A stretch of DNA of 64,000 nucleotides from an uncultured Prevotellaceae bacterium (lineage in GTDB: Bacteria; Bacteroidota; Bacteroidia; Bacteroidales; Bacteroidaceae), in the NCBI GenBank assembly GCA_900543815.1, contig UQST01000004.1:1-64000 (forward strand), written 5' to 3'. Below the pieces are notes generated by a model. The model ran no database searches. It was not told the origin of the DNA and saw only the letters and a list, made by a program, of their open reading frames with translations. Position 1 is the stretch's first letter; each line of letters starts with the position of its first letter. Both the position numbers and the translations under genes were made by a program. Shown here in pieces: positions 54,738-61,974 of this stretch.

Positions 54738-55165
54738 CAATAAACGAGATTCAGGACGAAATCATTGAAGAGTTTGCCGACTTCGACGACTGGATGGACA
54801 GGTACCAACTGCTCATTGACCTGGGCAGCAGCCAGCCGAAGCTCGATGACAAGTACAAGACAGAGCAGAACCTGATAGACGGCTGCCAGAGCCGGGTGTG
54901 GCTGCAGGCTGATATGAAGGACGGGTTGCTGCACTTCCAGACCGAGAGCGATGCGCTTATCGTCAAGGGCATAGTGGCCCTGTTGGTACGTGTGCTCTCT
55001 GATCACACTCCCGCAGAGATATTGGGTGCCGACCTCTACTTCATAGATCGCATCGGCCTGCGTGAACACTTGTCACCCACACGTAGCAACGGACTGCTGG
55101 CCATGCTCAAGCAGATGAAACTCTATGCCTTGGCTTTCCAGGCTAAAGCAGAGGGGCAGGCATGA
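54734..55165 (+). CDS. sufE: SufE-like sulfur acceptor
   Basis: 143 residues, cytoplasmic. SufE accepts persulfide sulfur from the cysteine desulfurase SufS for iron-sulfur cluster building. The acceptor Cys51 is in LIDGCQSRVWL, and QKL/LGSSQPKLDDKYK and AEILGADLYFIDRIGLREHL match the family. Overlaps both neighbours by 4 bp (ATGA), so translation is coupled to the upstream lipoprotein and the downstream Dus gene, although the three functions differ. No other suf genes are in view. Confidence 0.92.
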   Translation: MTINEIQDEIIEEFADFDDWMDRYQLLIDLGSSQPKLDDKYKTEQNLIDGCQSRVWLQADMKDGLLHFQTESDALIVKGIVALLVRVLSDHTPAEILGADLYFIDRIGLREHLSPTRSNGLLAMLKQMKLYALAFQAKAEGQA

Positions 55166-56166
55166 GGATAGGCAATGTAGATTTGGGGGAGAAGCCGCTC
55201 CTGTTGGCTCCCATGGAGGATGTCACCGACATCGGATTCCGTCTCCTGTGCCGTCGCATGGGCGCTGCTATGGTCTATTCCGAGTTTGTGTCGTGCGACG
55301 CACTGGTACGCATGGTCAACCGCAGCCTGGAGAAACTGGCAGTCTGTCCCGAAGAGCGCCCTGTGGCAATACAGATTTACGGCAAGGACTGTGAGGCAAT
55401 GGCTCAGGCGGCACGTATTGTGGTGGAGCAGGCACATCCCGATGTGCTCGACATCAACTTCGGCTGTCCGGTGAAAAAGGTGGCTGGCAAGGGTGCCGGA
55501 AGCGGCATGTTGCGCGATGTTCCCCAGTTGCTGGCTGTCACGCGGGCGGTGGTGGATGCCGTGCCAGGTACTCCCGTCACCGTGAAGACCCGTTTGGGAT
55601 GGGACGAGCAGTCGCTCTATCTGCCCGACGGAACGCCCTTCATCGTTGATTTGGCCTTGCGCCTGCAGGACTGCGGAGTGCAGGCGCTCACCTTGCATGG
55701 GCGTACCCGTGCCCAGATGTACACTGGTGAGGCCGACTGGACGCTTATAGGGCAGGTCAAGAACCATCCTGACATGCACATCCCGGTCATAGGCAACGGC
55801 GACATCACATCGGCTCAGGAGGCTCAGGAGGCCTTTGACCGCTATGGGGTGGATGCTGTGATGATAGGCCGGGCCACCTTTGGCCGTCCCTGGATATTCC
55901 ATGAGATAGTTCACTCAGAGGCTCCCTACAGCCTTGATGACAAGATAGATGTGCTCAAGCAGCAGGCCACCGAGTCGGTGGAGCGCATAGGCGAGTATCG
56001 TGGCATACTGCATGTACGCCGACATCTGGCTGCTACGCCTATCTTCAAGGGTATCCCCGATTTCCGGGAAACGCGCATCCGCATGCTCCGCGCCGACACT
56101 GTAGAGAGCCTCTTTTCCGTCATCGAGGAGACGCGCGAACTGCTTCATCGCCTGGGCCAGCAGTAA
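55162..56166 (+). CDS. dus: tRNA-dihydrouridine synthase
   Basis: 334 residues, cytoplasmic FMN enzyme reducing uridines in the tRNA D-loop. TIM-barrel motifs: APMEDVTD (16-23), DINFGCPVKKV with catalytic Cys102, VKTRLGW, LTLHGRTRAQMY, IGNGDI and VMIGRATFGRPWIF. The helical tRNA-binding C-domain is present. DusB-like by overall pattern, but the exact position modified cannot be told. Last gene of the M28-sufE-dus run. Confidence 0.94.
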   Translation: MRIGNVDLGEKPLLLAPMEDVTDIGFRLLCRRMGAAMVYSEFVSCDALVRMVNRSLEKLAVCPEERPVAIQIYGKDCEAMAQAARIVVEQAHPDVLDINFGCPVKKVAGKGAGSGMLRDVPQLLAVTRAVVDAVPGTPVTVKTRLGWDEQSLYLPDGTPFIVDLALRLQDCGVQALTLHGRTRAQMYTGEADWTLIGQVKNHPDMHIPVIGNGDITSAQEAQEAFDRYGVDAVMIGRATFGRPWIFHEIVHSEAPYSLDDKIDVLKQQATESVERIGEYRGILHVRRHLAATPIFKGIPDFRETRIRMLRADTVESLFSVIEETRELLHRLGQQ

Positions 56167-56233
56167 CCCCAGCCGTCAGAGGCTTCTTGCAGGTTACTGG
56201 AAAGAAGCCTGTGGGACAAGAGACATCCTTCTA

Positions 56234-56289
56234 ACAACAGCATCGGGGCGGATTTCGTATAATCGCGAAATCCGTCCCGATGCTGTTGT
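56234..56289. terminator. large hairpin after dus
   Basis: ACAACAGCATCGGG...CGGATTTCG / CGAAATCCG...CCCGATGCTGTTGT: a stem of more than 20 bp with one G-T pair and a short loop. No T-run on either side, so termination is inferred from position. Confidence 0.65.
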
Positions 56290-56317
56290 CTATCCGTTTC
56301 TCCGTACAATTTCTTTA

Positions 56318-56545
56318 GGCTGTTTGCTCCAATGTATTGGGCTTTCTTTTCACACGTTTCCGCCTCTCTGTCCAAGTCCGTTGTACTATTCGGCTCAATA
56401 TAGGAGCATTCCGCTCCATTTTTCTATGCTTTTCTTTCCAGGCGCTTCTGCCTGTTCGTTCCGTAGGTCGAGGCTTCTTGTCCCACGCTATCTGCCTTGG
56501 AAGTCTCGGCCGGCAAGGTTTTCCGTTCCAGTCCGTCTGCCATCA
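56318..56545. repeat. degenerate 22-bp array between dus and GH2
   Basis: GGC/GCC/GCT cores followed by TTC and TCC recur at 56318, 56340, 56362, 56406, 56428, 56450, 56472, 56494 and 56517 (steps of 22, 44 and one of 23). Poorly conserved in sequence but strict in spacing. Confidence 0.72.
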
Positions 56546-56561
56546 TGACCTTAGGAAGCAG

Positions 56562-56597
56562 GCAGCCCGCCCGGGCTTTGTGTTCCGGGCGGGCTGC
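56562..56597 (-). terminator. hairpin after the GH2 gene
   Basis: Stem GCAGCCCGCCCG / CGGGCGGGCTGC, loop of 12 bases, 8 bp beyond the GH2 stop on the minus strand. Very GC-rich, without a T-run. Confidence 0.65.
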
Positions 56598-56604
56598 TTG
56601 AGTA

Positions 56605-58470
56605 TCAATGCTTGCTTGCTGCAGGCTTCTTGCTGAAGATGGCATGAATGCGCTTCATGTCAAACTTGCTGGTTCGGTCGTAGAAGTAGATGCCGTTCTG
56701 CTCCTGCTCCACATCGGTCAGCTGGGTGTAGCAATAGCCCCACACATTCTCCGAAATCTCCATCAGAGCATCTATCTGTCCTTCCAGTCGGGCGTAGAAC
56801 TCTTCCAGCGAGTGAGGTGGTTCGCCGTAGCCCCATGACTTGTTCTGGTCATTGCCGGTCTGTGCATCCTGTCCCTTTACCCACTTGATGCCGCCAACCT
56901 CGTCGATCAAGTAGGGCATGTCGGGCTTGTCATAGGTGGGGAAGTCATACAGGTTATTGTCTGTGTGGCGGTTGAATCCCACGTTGCGCTGGGGGAAGGA
57001 GAGTGTATAGTTGGGTGTCTGGAACCATCTCTGTCCGTTGAAGACGATATCTTGCAGCTTCTTGGGATCCTGTTCATAGTTGTGTGTAGTCCAGATGTCT
57101 GTCTTCACATGTACACCTCCGCTCACATCGCAAACGGGTCGTGTGGGGTCGAGCGCCTTGGTGAGGTCATACACGTCAGACACGAAGCGGGGGAACTGCA
57201 CGCGGTCGGGCCACCACTCCTCGTTCATTGGAGTCCAGGTGACAATGCTGGGGTGATTGCGGTCGCGGATGATTTCCTCGCTCCACTCAGTGATGAAGTT
57301 GCGTGCCACCTCGGGGTTGTTGGCATCCATGCCCCACGATGGAGCTTCGCCCCAAGTGATGTAGCCCAGCTTGTCAGCCCAGTAATGGAAGCGCTCCTCA
57401 AACACCTTCTGGTGCAGACGTGCGCCGTTGAAGCCTGCCTGCATCGAGAGTTCGATGTCGTGGCGAAGAGCCTCGTCGGAGGGAGCCGTCCAGATGCCGT
57501 CGGGGTAGAAGCCCTGGTCGAGCACCAGTCGCTGGTAGAAGGGTTCGTTGTTGAGATACACCTTGTTGCCCTTCACATGTATCTTGCGCATGCCCACATA
57601 GCTGCTTACCTGGTCGATGCACTTGCCTGCCTCGTCCTTCACCTCGTAGCTGAGTGTGTAGAGGAAGGGGTCGGCGGGACTCCACAGGCGTGCCTTCTTG
57701 ACGGGCAGCACGATGGTGCTGTTGTTCTGTGCAGGCACTGTCTTGGTGGCCACCACCTTCTTGCCGTCGCTCATGGTGACGGTCAGGGTGGCTGCCCCTT
57801 CGCTGCAGAAGGTGGGGTGCACGATGACCTGGCTCTGGTCGATGTCGGTCAGCACCTGTGCCCTTTCCAGTCCGCAGGCATCCACCGGCTCCATCCACAC
57901 GGTCTGCCAGATGCCTGTGCAGCGTGTGTACATGCACTCAAACTGTGTCATGCGCACGTTTTGCTTGCCTGCGGGTTGCAGATTGGTGCGTGTGTCGCTG
58001 TAGGCGTGTACCACCAGCGAGTGTGCCTTTCCGTCGGCCACAAAGCGTGTGATATCCACACCAAACGAGGTGCTTCCGCCGAAGTGGCGTCCTGCCAGTT
58101 TGCCGTCGATGAAGATTTCCGAGTTGTAATACACAGCTCCGAAGTTCAGTCTCACGCGTCTGCCGCTCCATGCCTGAGGCATGGTGATGCTGCGCTGGTA
58201 CCAGATGTGATTGATGAAATCGGTGTAGCCCACACCCGACAATTTGCTCTCGGGGCAGAAGGGAACCGTAATCTTGTCGGCAAATCCCTGGCTCTGGTGC
58301 AGGTGCTTCTCCATGCCCGAACCCACGAAGTCGAATGTGTAGGTCCAGTCACCGTTGAGGTTGACCCAGTCTTGGCGTTCAAACTGGGGACGGGGATACT
58401 CTGCCCTGGGGATTGCCAGCAGGGTAGCGGCCATAAGTAAAGCCACCATTAAGAGGAGGTTTCTTTTCAT
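56605..58470 (-). CDS. secreted glycoside hydrolase family 2
   Basis: 621 residues, signal MKRNLLLMVALLMAATLLA. Order: sugar-binding jelly roll (about 30-195; WYQRSITMPQAWSGRRVRLN, GGSTSFGVDITRF), Ig-like domain (about 200-300), TIM barrel (about 310-621). The acid/base Glu is in WTPMNEEWW (near 416) and the nucleophile Glu in YLIDEVGG (near 523). Family GH2 includes beta-galactosidases, beta-glucuronidases and beta-mannosidases; the substrate cannot be fixed from what I see. Last gene of the MBL-GH78-GH2 unit, 60 bp after GH78. Confidence 0.92.
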   Translation of the reverse strand: MKRNLLLMVALLMAATLLAIPRAEYPRPQFERQDWVNLNGDWTYTFDFVGSGMEKHLHQSQGFADKITVPFCPESKLSGVGYTDFINHIWYQRSITMPQAWSGRRVRLNFGAVYYNSEIFIDGKLAGRHFGGSTSFGVDITRFVADGKAHSLVVHAYSDTRTNLQPAGKQNVRMTQFECMYTRCTGIWQTVWMEPVDACGLERAQVLTDIDQSQVIVHPTFCSEGAATLTVTMSDGKKVVATKTVPAQNNSTIVLPVKKARLWSPADPFLYTLSYEVKDEAGKCIDQVSSYVGMRKIHVKGNKVYLNNEPFYQRLVLDQGFYPDGIWTAPSDEALRHDIELSMQAGFNGARLHQKVFEERFHYWADKLGYITWGEAPSWGMDANNPEVARNFITEWSEEIIRDRNHPSIVTWTPMNEEWWPDRVQFPRFVSDVYDLTKALDPTRPVCDVSGGVHVKTDIWTTHNYEQDPKKLQDIVFNGQRWFQTPNYTLSFPQRNVGFNRHTDNNLYDFPTYDKPDMPYLIDEVGGIKWVKGQDAQTGNDQNKSWGYGEPPHSLEEFYARLEGQIDALMEISENVWGYCYTQLTDVEQEQNGIYFYDRTSKFDMKRIHAIFSKKPAASKH

Positions 58471-58530
58471 TGTTTGTTGATTATGTGTTATGTGAATGTA
58501 TATACATTATATATATAGGCGTGTGGCAAC

Positions 58531-60330
58531 TCACTTCACCACCTTCACACCCTTGGGAGCCTTGATGGTGGATTTCACTGTGCCGTCGGCCTTGCGCTCG
58601 TGTCGGATGCTTATCTGTCCCATGGGAGTGGGGAAGGTGCCCTCTGCCCAGTCCAGCTTGCCCAGATGCGGGGTGATGCGCACTTTCTTGCAGCCTGGCT
58701 CCAGTACCTCTACGCCCAGCACGTGAGTGCTCATCCATGAGGTGGGTCCGCTGGCCCAACCATGGCAGAAACTGTGGCGGAACCCGGGGTAGCAGTAGGC
58801 ACCGAAGTCGCCGTGGATGTCCTTCTTGCCCTCGGGCACGAAGTCATCAATGCGTCCGGCGTTCTTTGTCCACTCCAGGTCAAAGTCCTCCCAGAAGGTG
58901 GTAGCTCCCATGTCGAGCATTCCGCCCCAGTATTGGCTGATGATGTCCATGGCCTCCTCGTAGCGTCCGTCCATTGCCAGTGCCTCCAGCATGTAGTATC
59001 CGTAGAAGGTGGAGAAGCCCTTGGGACCGCCTACTGCCACGTAGTCGCGGCAGGCCTGGTCGGGTTTCATTATGCCTGCAATGGCCATCAGTGCGGCAGC
59101 CTGCTTCAGTCCGTTGGGGTTCACGGCCTTCTTGCGCAGCCTGGCCTCCACCTCGCGGCACTTCTGTGTGCGTGCTTCGTCGCCCAGCAGGGTGCTCATC
59201 TTGGCGGCATCCTGCATGGCCCACACCAGCAGTGCATGGTAGCCTGCATCCACTCCCTCGCTGTTGGGGCTGCTGGGCCAGTCAAGGAAGTGTGCGCCCA
59301 TGGCGTCGTTGCCGTTCTCGTCTATGCACTTGTCTATCTGGTCGATGAGTCCCAGGATGTAGTCGCGATGCTTCTCGAGGAACTCCTTGTGCCCGAATCT
59401 CATGTACCAGTCATGCTGTATGATGAGGTACCACAGCGAGTAGGCGCTCATGCCGTTTATCCATGCGGGCAGCGGGTATTGCTGGCACGCGAGGTCCATA
59501 CTGGCGTAGAAACTCTCATTGTCACCGAATACGTTGCTTATGGTAGTGGTCTCCGGGTGCATGTCACCCAGCCACACCAGGCGGTCGCGCTTCACTCCGT
59601 CCCAGATGTATTCCTGCATGTTGAGGTGTACGGTGTAGGCGCCTGTCATCCAGATGTCGTTTAGGCGCTGGTCCGAACAGCGGAAGCTGCCCACGTAGGG
59701 GATGTCGCGGTAGCGCAGGATGGCCGTTGCCTCCTTCAGGTTGATGGTCTGTCCGGGTGTGAGCAGGTCGATGCGCACAAAGCGGTAGCCCGTGCTGCCT
59801 ACCTCCATCTGCCCGTAGAAGGGCACGGTGAGCACCATATCACGGATGGCATGATCGTTGGTGGCGGTGTTGGCCTTCAGGTTTACATCGGCCTTGCTGC
59901 CTGTTTCGGCTATCGACTTGGTGGTGTTCAGTTCGGTGCAGGTCTCGCTCACCGACTCGCCGAAGCGCAGTCTCACCTGAGGGGTCTGCAGGGGAGAGCA
60001 GCTGCTGATGACCAGCTTGAAGCCGCCGTGAAGCTCGTGTCCGAAGTCGAGAATCAGGCTGGCCTGGTCATTGCCGTTGTTTGTCAGTCGGCACATACCC
60101 TCGCCGAAGATGTCGGCCTGCCCGGTGTTGGGCTTCAGCAGCAGTTCGGCGTTCTGCACGGCAGTGGCGCTGCTGGTCCACAGAATCTTCTTGGGTGTCA
60201 TGTAAGAGCGCGTCATGATGTCCTTGCGGAAGAGGGCTGTGTCGGCTCCGAATACGGGTGGCAGATGGTCTTGTGCCATTGATGCGGCGGCTGTCATGAG
60301 TATTGCCGCGGTGAGACAGAGTTTCTTCAT
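58531..60330 (-). CDS. secreted GH78-type alpha-L-rhamnosidase
   Basis: 599 residues from MKKLCLTAAILMTAAASMAQ (start at 60330); the longer in-frame extension overlaps the upstream gene and is rejected. A beta-sandwich N-part (about 60-235; LDFGHELHGGFKLVI is a typical bacterial rhamnosidase stretch) precedes an (alpha/alpha)6 barrel with EYIWDGVKRDRLVWLGDMHP, containing the DGxKRDR signature and general acid region, and GATTFWEDF. A C-terminal sheet ends in the sorting-like KADGTVKSTIKAPKGVKVVK. Cleaves terminal alpha-L-rhamnose, found in pectin RG-I and many plant glycosides. 32 bp downstream of the MBL gene. Confidence 0.9.
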   Translation of the reverse strand: MKKLCLTAAILMTAAASMAQDHLPPVFGADTALFRKDIMTRSYMTPKKILWTSSATAVQNAELLLKPNTGQADIFGEGMCRLTNNGNDQASLILDFGHELHGGFKLVISSCSPLQTPQVRLRFGESVSETCTELNTTKSIAETGSKADVNLKANTATNDHAIRDMVLTVPFYGQMEVGSTGYRFVRIDLLTPGQTINLKEATAILRYRDIPYVGSFRCSDQRLNDIWMTGAYTVHLNMQEYIWDGVKRDRLVWLGDMHPETTTISNVFGDNESFYASMDLACQQYPLPAWINGMSAYSLWYLIIQHDWYMRFGHKEFLEKHRDYILGLIDQIDKCIDENGNDAMGAHFLDWPSSPNSEGVDAGYHALLVWAMQDAAKMSTLLGDEARTQKCREVEARLRKKAVNPNGLKQAAALMAIAGIMKPDQACRDYVAVGGPKGFSTFYGYYMLEALAMDGRYEEAMDIISQYWGGMLDMGATTFWEDFDLEWTKNAGRIDDFVPEGKKDIHGDFGAYCYPGFRHSFCHGWASGPTSWMSTHVLGVEVLEPGCKKVRITPHLGKLDWAEGTFPTPMGQISIRHERKADGTVKSTIKAPKGVKVVK

Positions 60331-60362
60331 TTTCTTTCTTATAGTCTTAGTAGTGATAGTAA

Positions 60363-61304
60363 TCAGTCCAGTTGCCACATGCCGTCGGTGCAGGTCACGT
60401 GGTGCTCCTTGATGCCCAGGCGGTCCATCCACACTCGGGTGCTCAGGGTCTCCAGTATGCCCGTGTTGAATCCCTTGCCTTGGTCGTTGTTCCATACCCA
60501 CAGAGGCGTGGGCCAGAGGCAGGCGCGGAACTTCACCTTGCGGTAGAACTCCTCGCTGCAACCCCTCTGTCCGTGGTGGGCCATCTGCAGATAGTCGCAG
60601 TGCAGACGGTCGGCGTAGGGCCCGTTGAGCACCTTGTTGCCGCACTCCACGCCCGCATCGCCCAGGAAGGTGATGGACTTGCGACGGTCCCACACCCTCA
60701 TCACCATCGACGAGTTGTTGTATGGATTGGTGGTGAAATCGTTGGCCACACCCAGTATCTGCAGGTTCATCCCGTCCCAGCAGAACGTCTCCCCCGGCTC
60801 TTGAATGTCGGTCACCTGTATGTCGGTGAGCGTGTCCAGCATGGTGTAGAACTCTCGGCAGTGCGCCTCATAGTCGTGTTCTGCCTTGATTACAGGCTCG
60901 GGCATACGCGAGTGATAGACGTGCTTGATGCGCAGCTCCTGCCTGTCGCGCAGCAGTTCGAGCAGTGCCCCCATGTGGTCACCGTGGGGGTGTGATATGA
61001 ACCATGCCTCCACTTCGCCTCCCATGGCTCCCAGAAATCCCCTCAGGAACATGCTTTCGGCGGGCATTCCGCCGTCCATCACTATCAGTCTGCCGCGGTG
61101 TGTGCGGAAGACGTAGGAGTTGCCGATGGTGTTCTCGTGTGAAGGAATCTGCCACATGGTGAAGCAGGAGCGTCCCTTCAGCGTGATGGGAGCCTCCTTG
61201 CTGTCTCTTCCTGCCAGTGCCGGAAGAGGGATGGCGGCAGCTGCCAGCCCCAAGGCTGTAGAGCGCAGGAATTGTCTGCGCGAGGGGTCAGTCAGTTCTT
61301 TCAT
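60363..61304 (-). CDS. exported MBL-fold metallo-hydrolase
   Basis: 313 residues. Tat-like N-terminus SRRQFLRSTALGLAAAAIPL. The metallo-beta-lactamase fold has its metal signature HPHGDHMG (105-112), then DAGVECGNKVL and LQMAHHGQRGCSEEFYRKVK with a further His. ComEC-type/beta-CASP-free hydrolases look like this. The substrate is unknown, and being first in a glycoside-hydrolase operon suggests a sugar ester, lactone or phosphodiester. That is inference. It is unusual to see such a protein with a Tat signal leading a rhamnosidase operon. Confidence 0.82.
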   Translation of the reverse strand: MKELTDPSRRQFLRSTALGLAAAAIPLPALAGRDSKEAPITLKGRSCFTMWQIPSHENTIGNSYVFRTHRGRLIVMDGGMPAESMFLRGFLGAMGGEVEAWFISHPHGDHMGALLELLRDRQELRIKHVYHSRMPEPVIKAEHDYEAHCREFYTMLDTLTDIQVTDIQEPGETFCWDGMNLQILGVANDFTTNPYNNSSMVMRVWDRRKSITFLGDAGVECGNKVLNGPYADRLHCDYLQMAHHGQRGCSEEFYRKVKFRACLWPTPLWVWNNDQGKGFNTGILETLSTRVWMDRLGIKEHHVTCTDGMWQLD

Positions 61305-61330
61305 AACGGATGAATTGCTCTAAGTGTTCA

Positions 61331-61361
61331 CAAAGTTAGCTTTTTTTCCTCAAGTACACAA
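61331..61361 (-). promoter_or_regulatory. promoter of the MBL-GH78-GH2 operon
   Basis: Minus strand: TTG (61361-61359), 20-bp spacer, TAACTTTG (61338-61331), 26 bp before the MBL start. Confidence 0.75.
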
Positions 61362-61507
61362 GTGCGGGGAGCCCAAAAGGCTCCTGCGGCTGCCATTTTT
61401 AAGAGGTGGAGCGGCAGGGACAGGGATTTTCTTCTCTGTCCGGAGGGCAGCAGGCGTGGCCTTGAAGCGTGGAGTAGGGGGAAGGGCTGCATCATGCCCA
61501 TGAAAAT

Positions 61508-61595
61508 GCAGCACGCTGCAATGCCCGATGCAGCGCGCTGCGATGCCCGATGCAGCGCGCTGCGATGGCTGATGCACCGCACTGCGTTTTTGGAA
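61508..61595 (+). repeat. 4 x 22-bp dyad repeat element, copy 5
   Basis: Units at 61508, 61530, 61552 and 61574. The two central units open with the perfect dyad GCAGCGCGCTGC and differ little from each other. The last ends in GCACTGCGTTTTTGG. Between divergent promoters, yet in the same orientation as the other four copies. Confidence 0.92.
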
Positions 61596-61616
61596 GGATT
61601 ACGATTCTCCTCCACG

Positions 61617-61745
61617 CGGAACGCTAAACGGAGCAATTAAGAACGCTAAACGGAGCAATTAAGAATGCTAAACGGAGCAATTAGGAATGCTAAACGGAGC
61701 AATTAAGAATGCTAAACGGAGCAATTAAGAATGTTGAATTATGAA
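61617..61745 (+). repeat. five-unit near-perfect 22-bp array
   Basis: GCTAAACGGAGCAATTA starts at 61623, 61645, 61667, 61689 and 61711, five units with one or two changes each, and a decayed sixth at 61733. It begins 22 bp after copy 5 of the dyad element ends. No spacers, so not a CRISPR array. Downstream are short AT repeats (AATTATGAATTATGAATT). Confidence 0.95.
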
Positions 61746-61872
61746 TTATGAATTGGGCTGGCGCGAGGTGGGCATTACGCTCTTTGCCATCGCGCAGCAC
61801 TTTTCACTCTTCACTTTTCACTTTTCACTTCCCGAAGGGACTGCTTTTCCCTTCTAAATCCCACCCTTGATG

Positions 61873-61904
61873 CTTGCTTGTGCCAGCAAGATTAGTTAAC
61901 TTTG
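61873..61904 (+). promoter_or_regulatory. promoter of the GH51 gene
   Basis: CTTG at 61873-61876, 20-bp spacer, TAACTTTG at 61897-61904, 70 bp before the start codon. Confidence 0.78.
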
Positions 61905-61974
61905 CATGCAGAGTCCCCGGCGTGCGGGAGAGCTGTGCGAGGACGGGGGCAGAGACTGCTAAACAACTACACAC

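Noticed and set aside
60331..60693. Extended N-terminus for the GH78 protein
   Set aside because: It overlaps the MBL gene in another frame, and a good signal peptide begins at 60330.
61508..61745. CRISPR array
   Set aside because: Units are contiguous 22-bp repeats without unique spacers, and there are no cas genes nearby.
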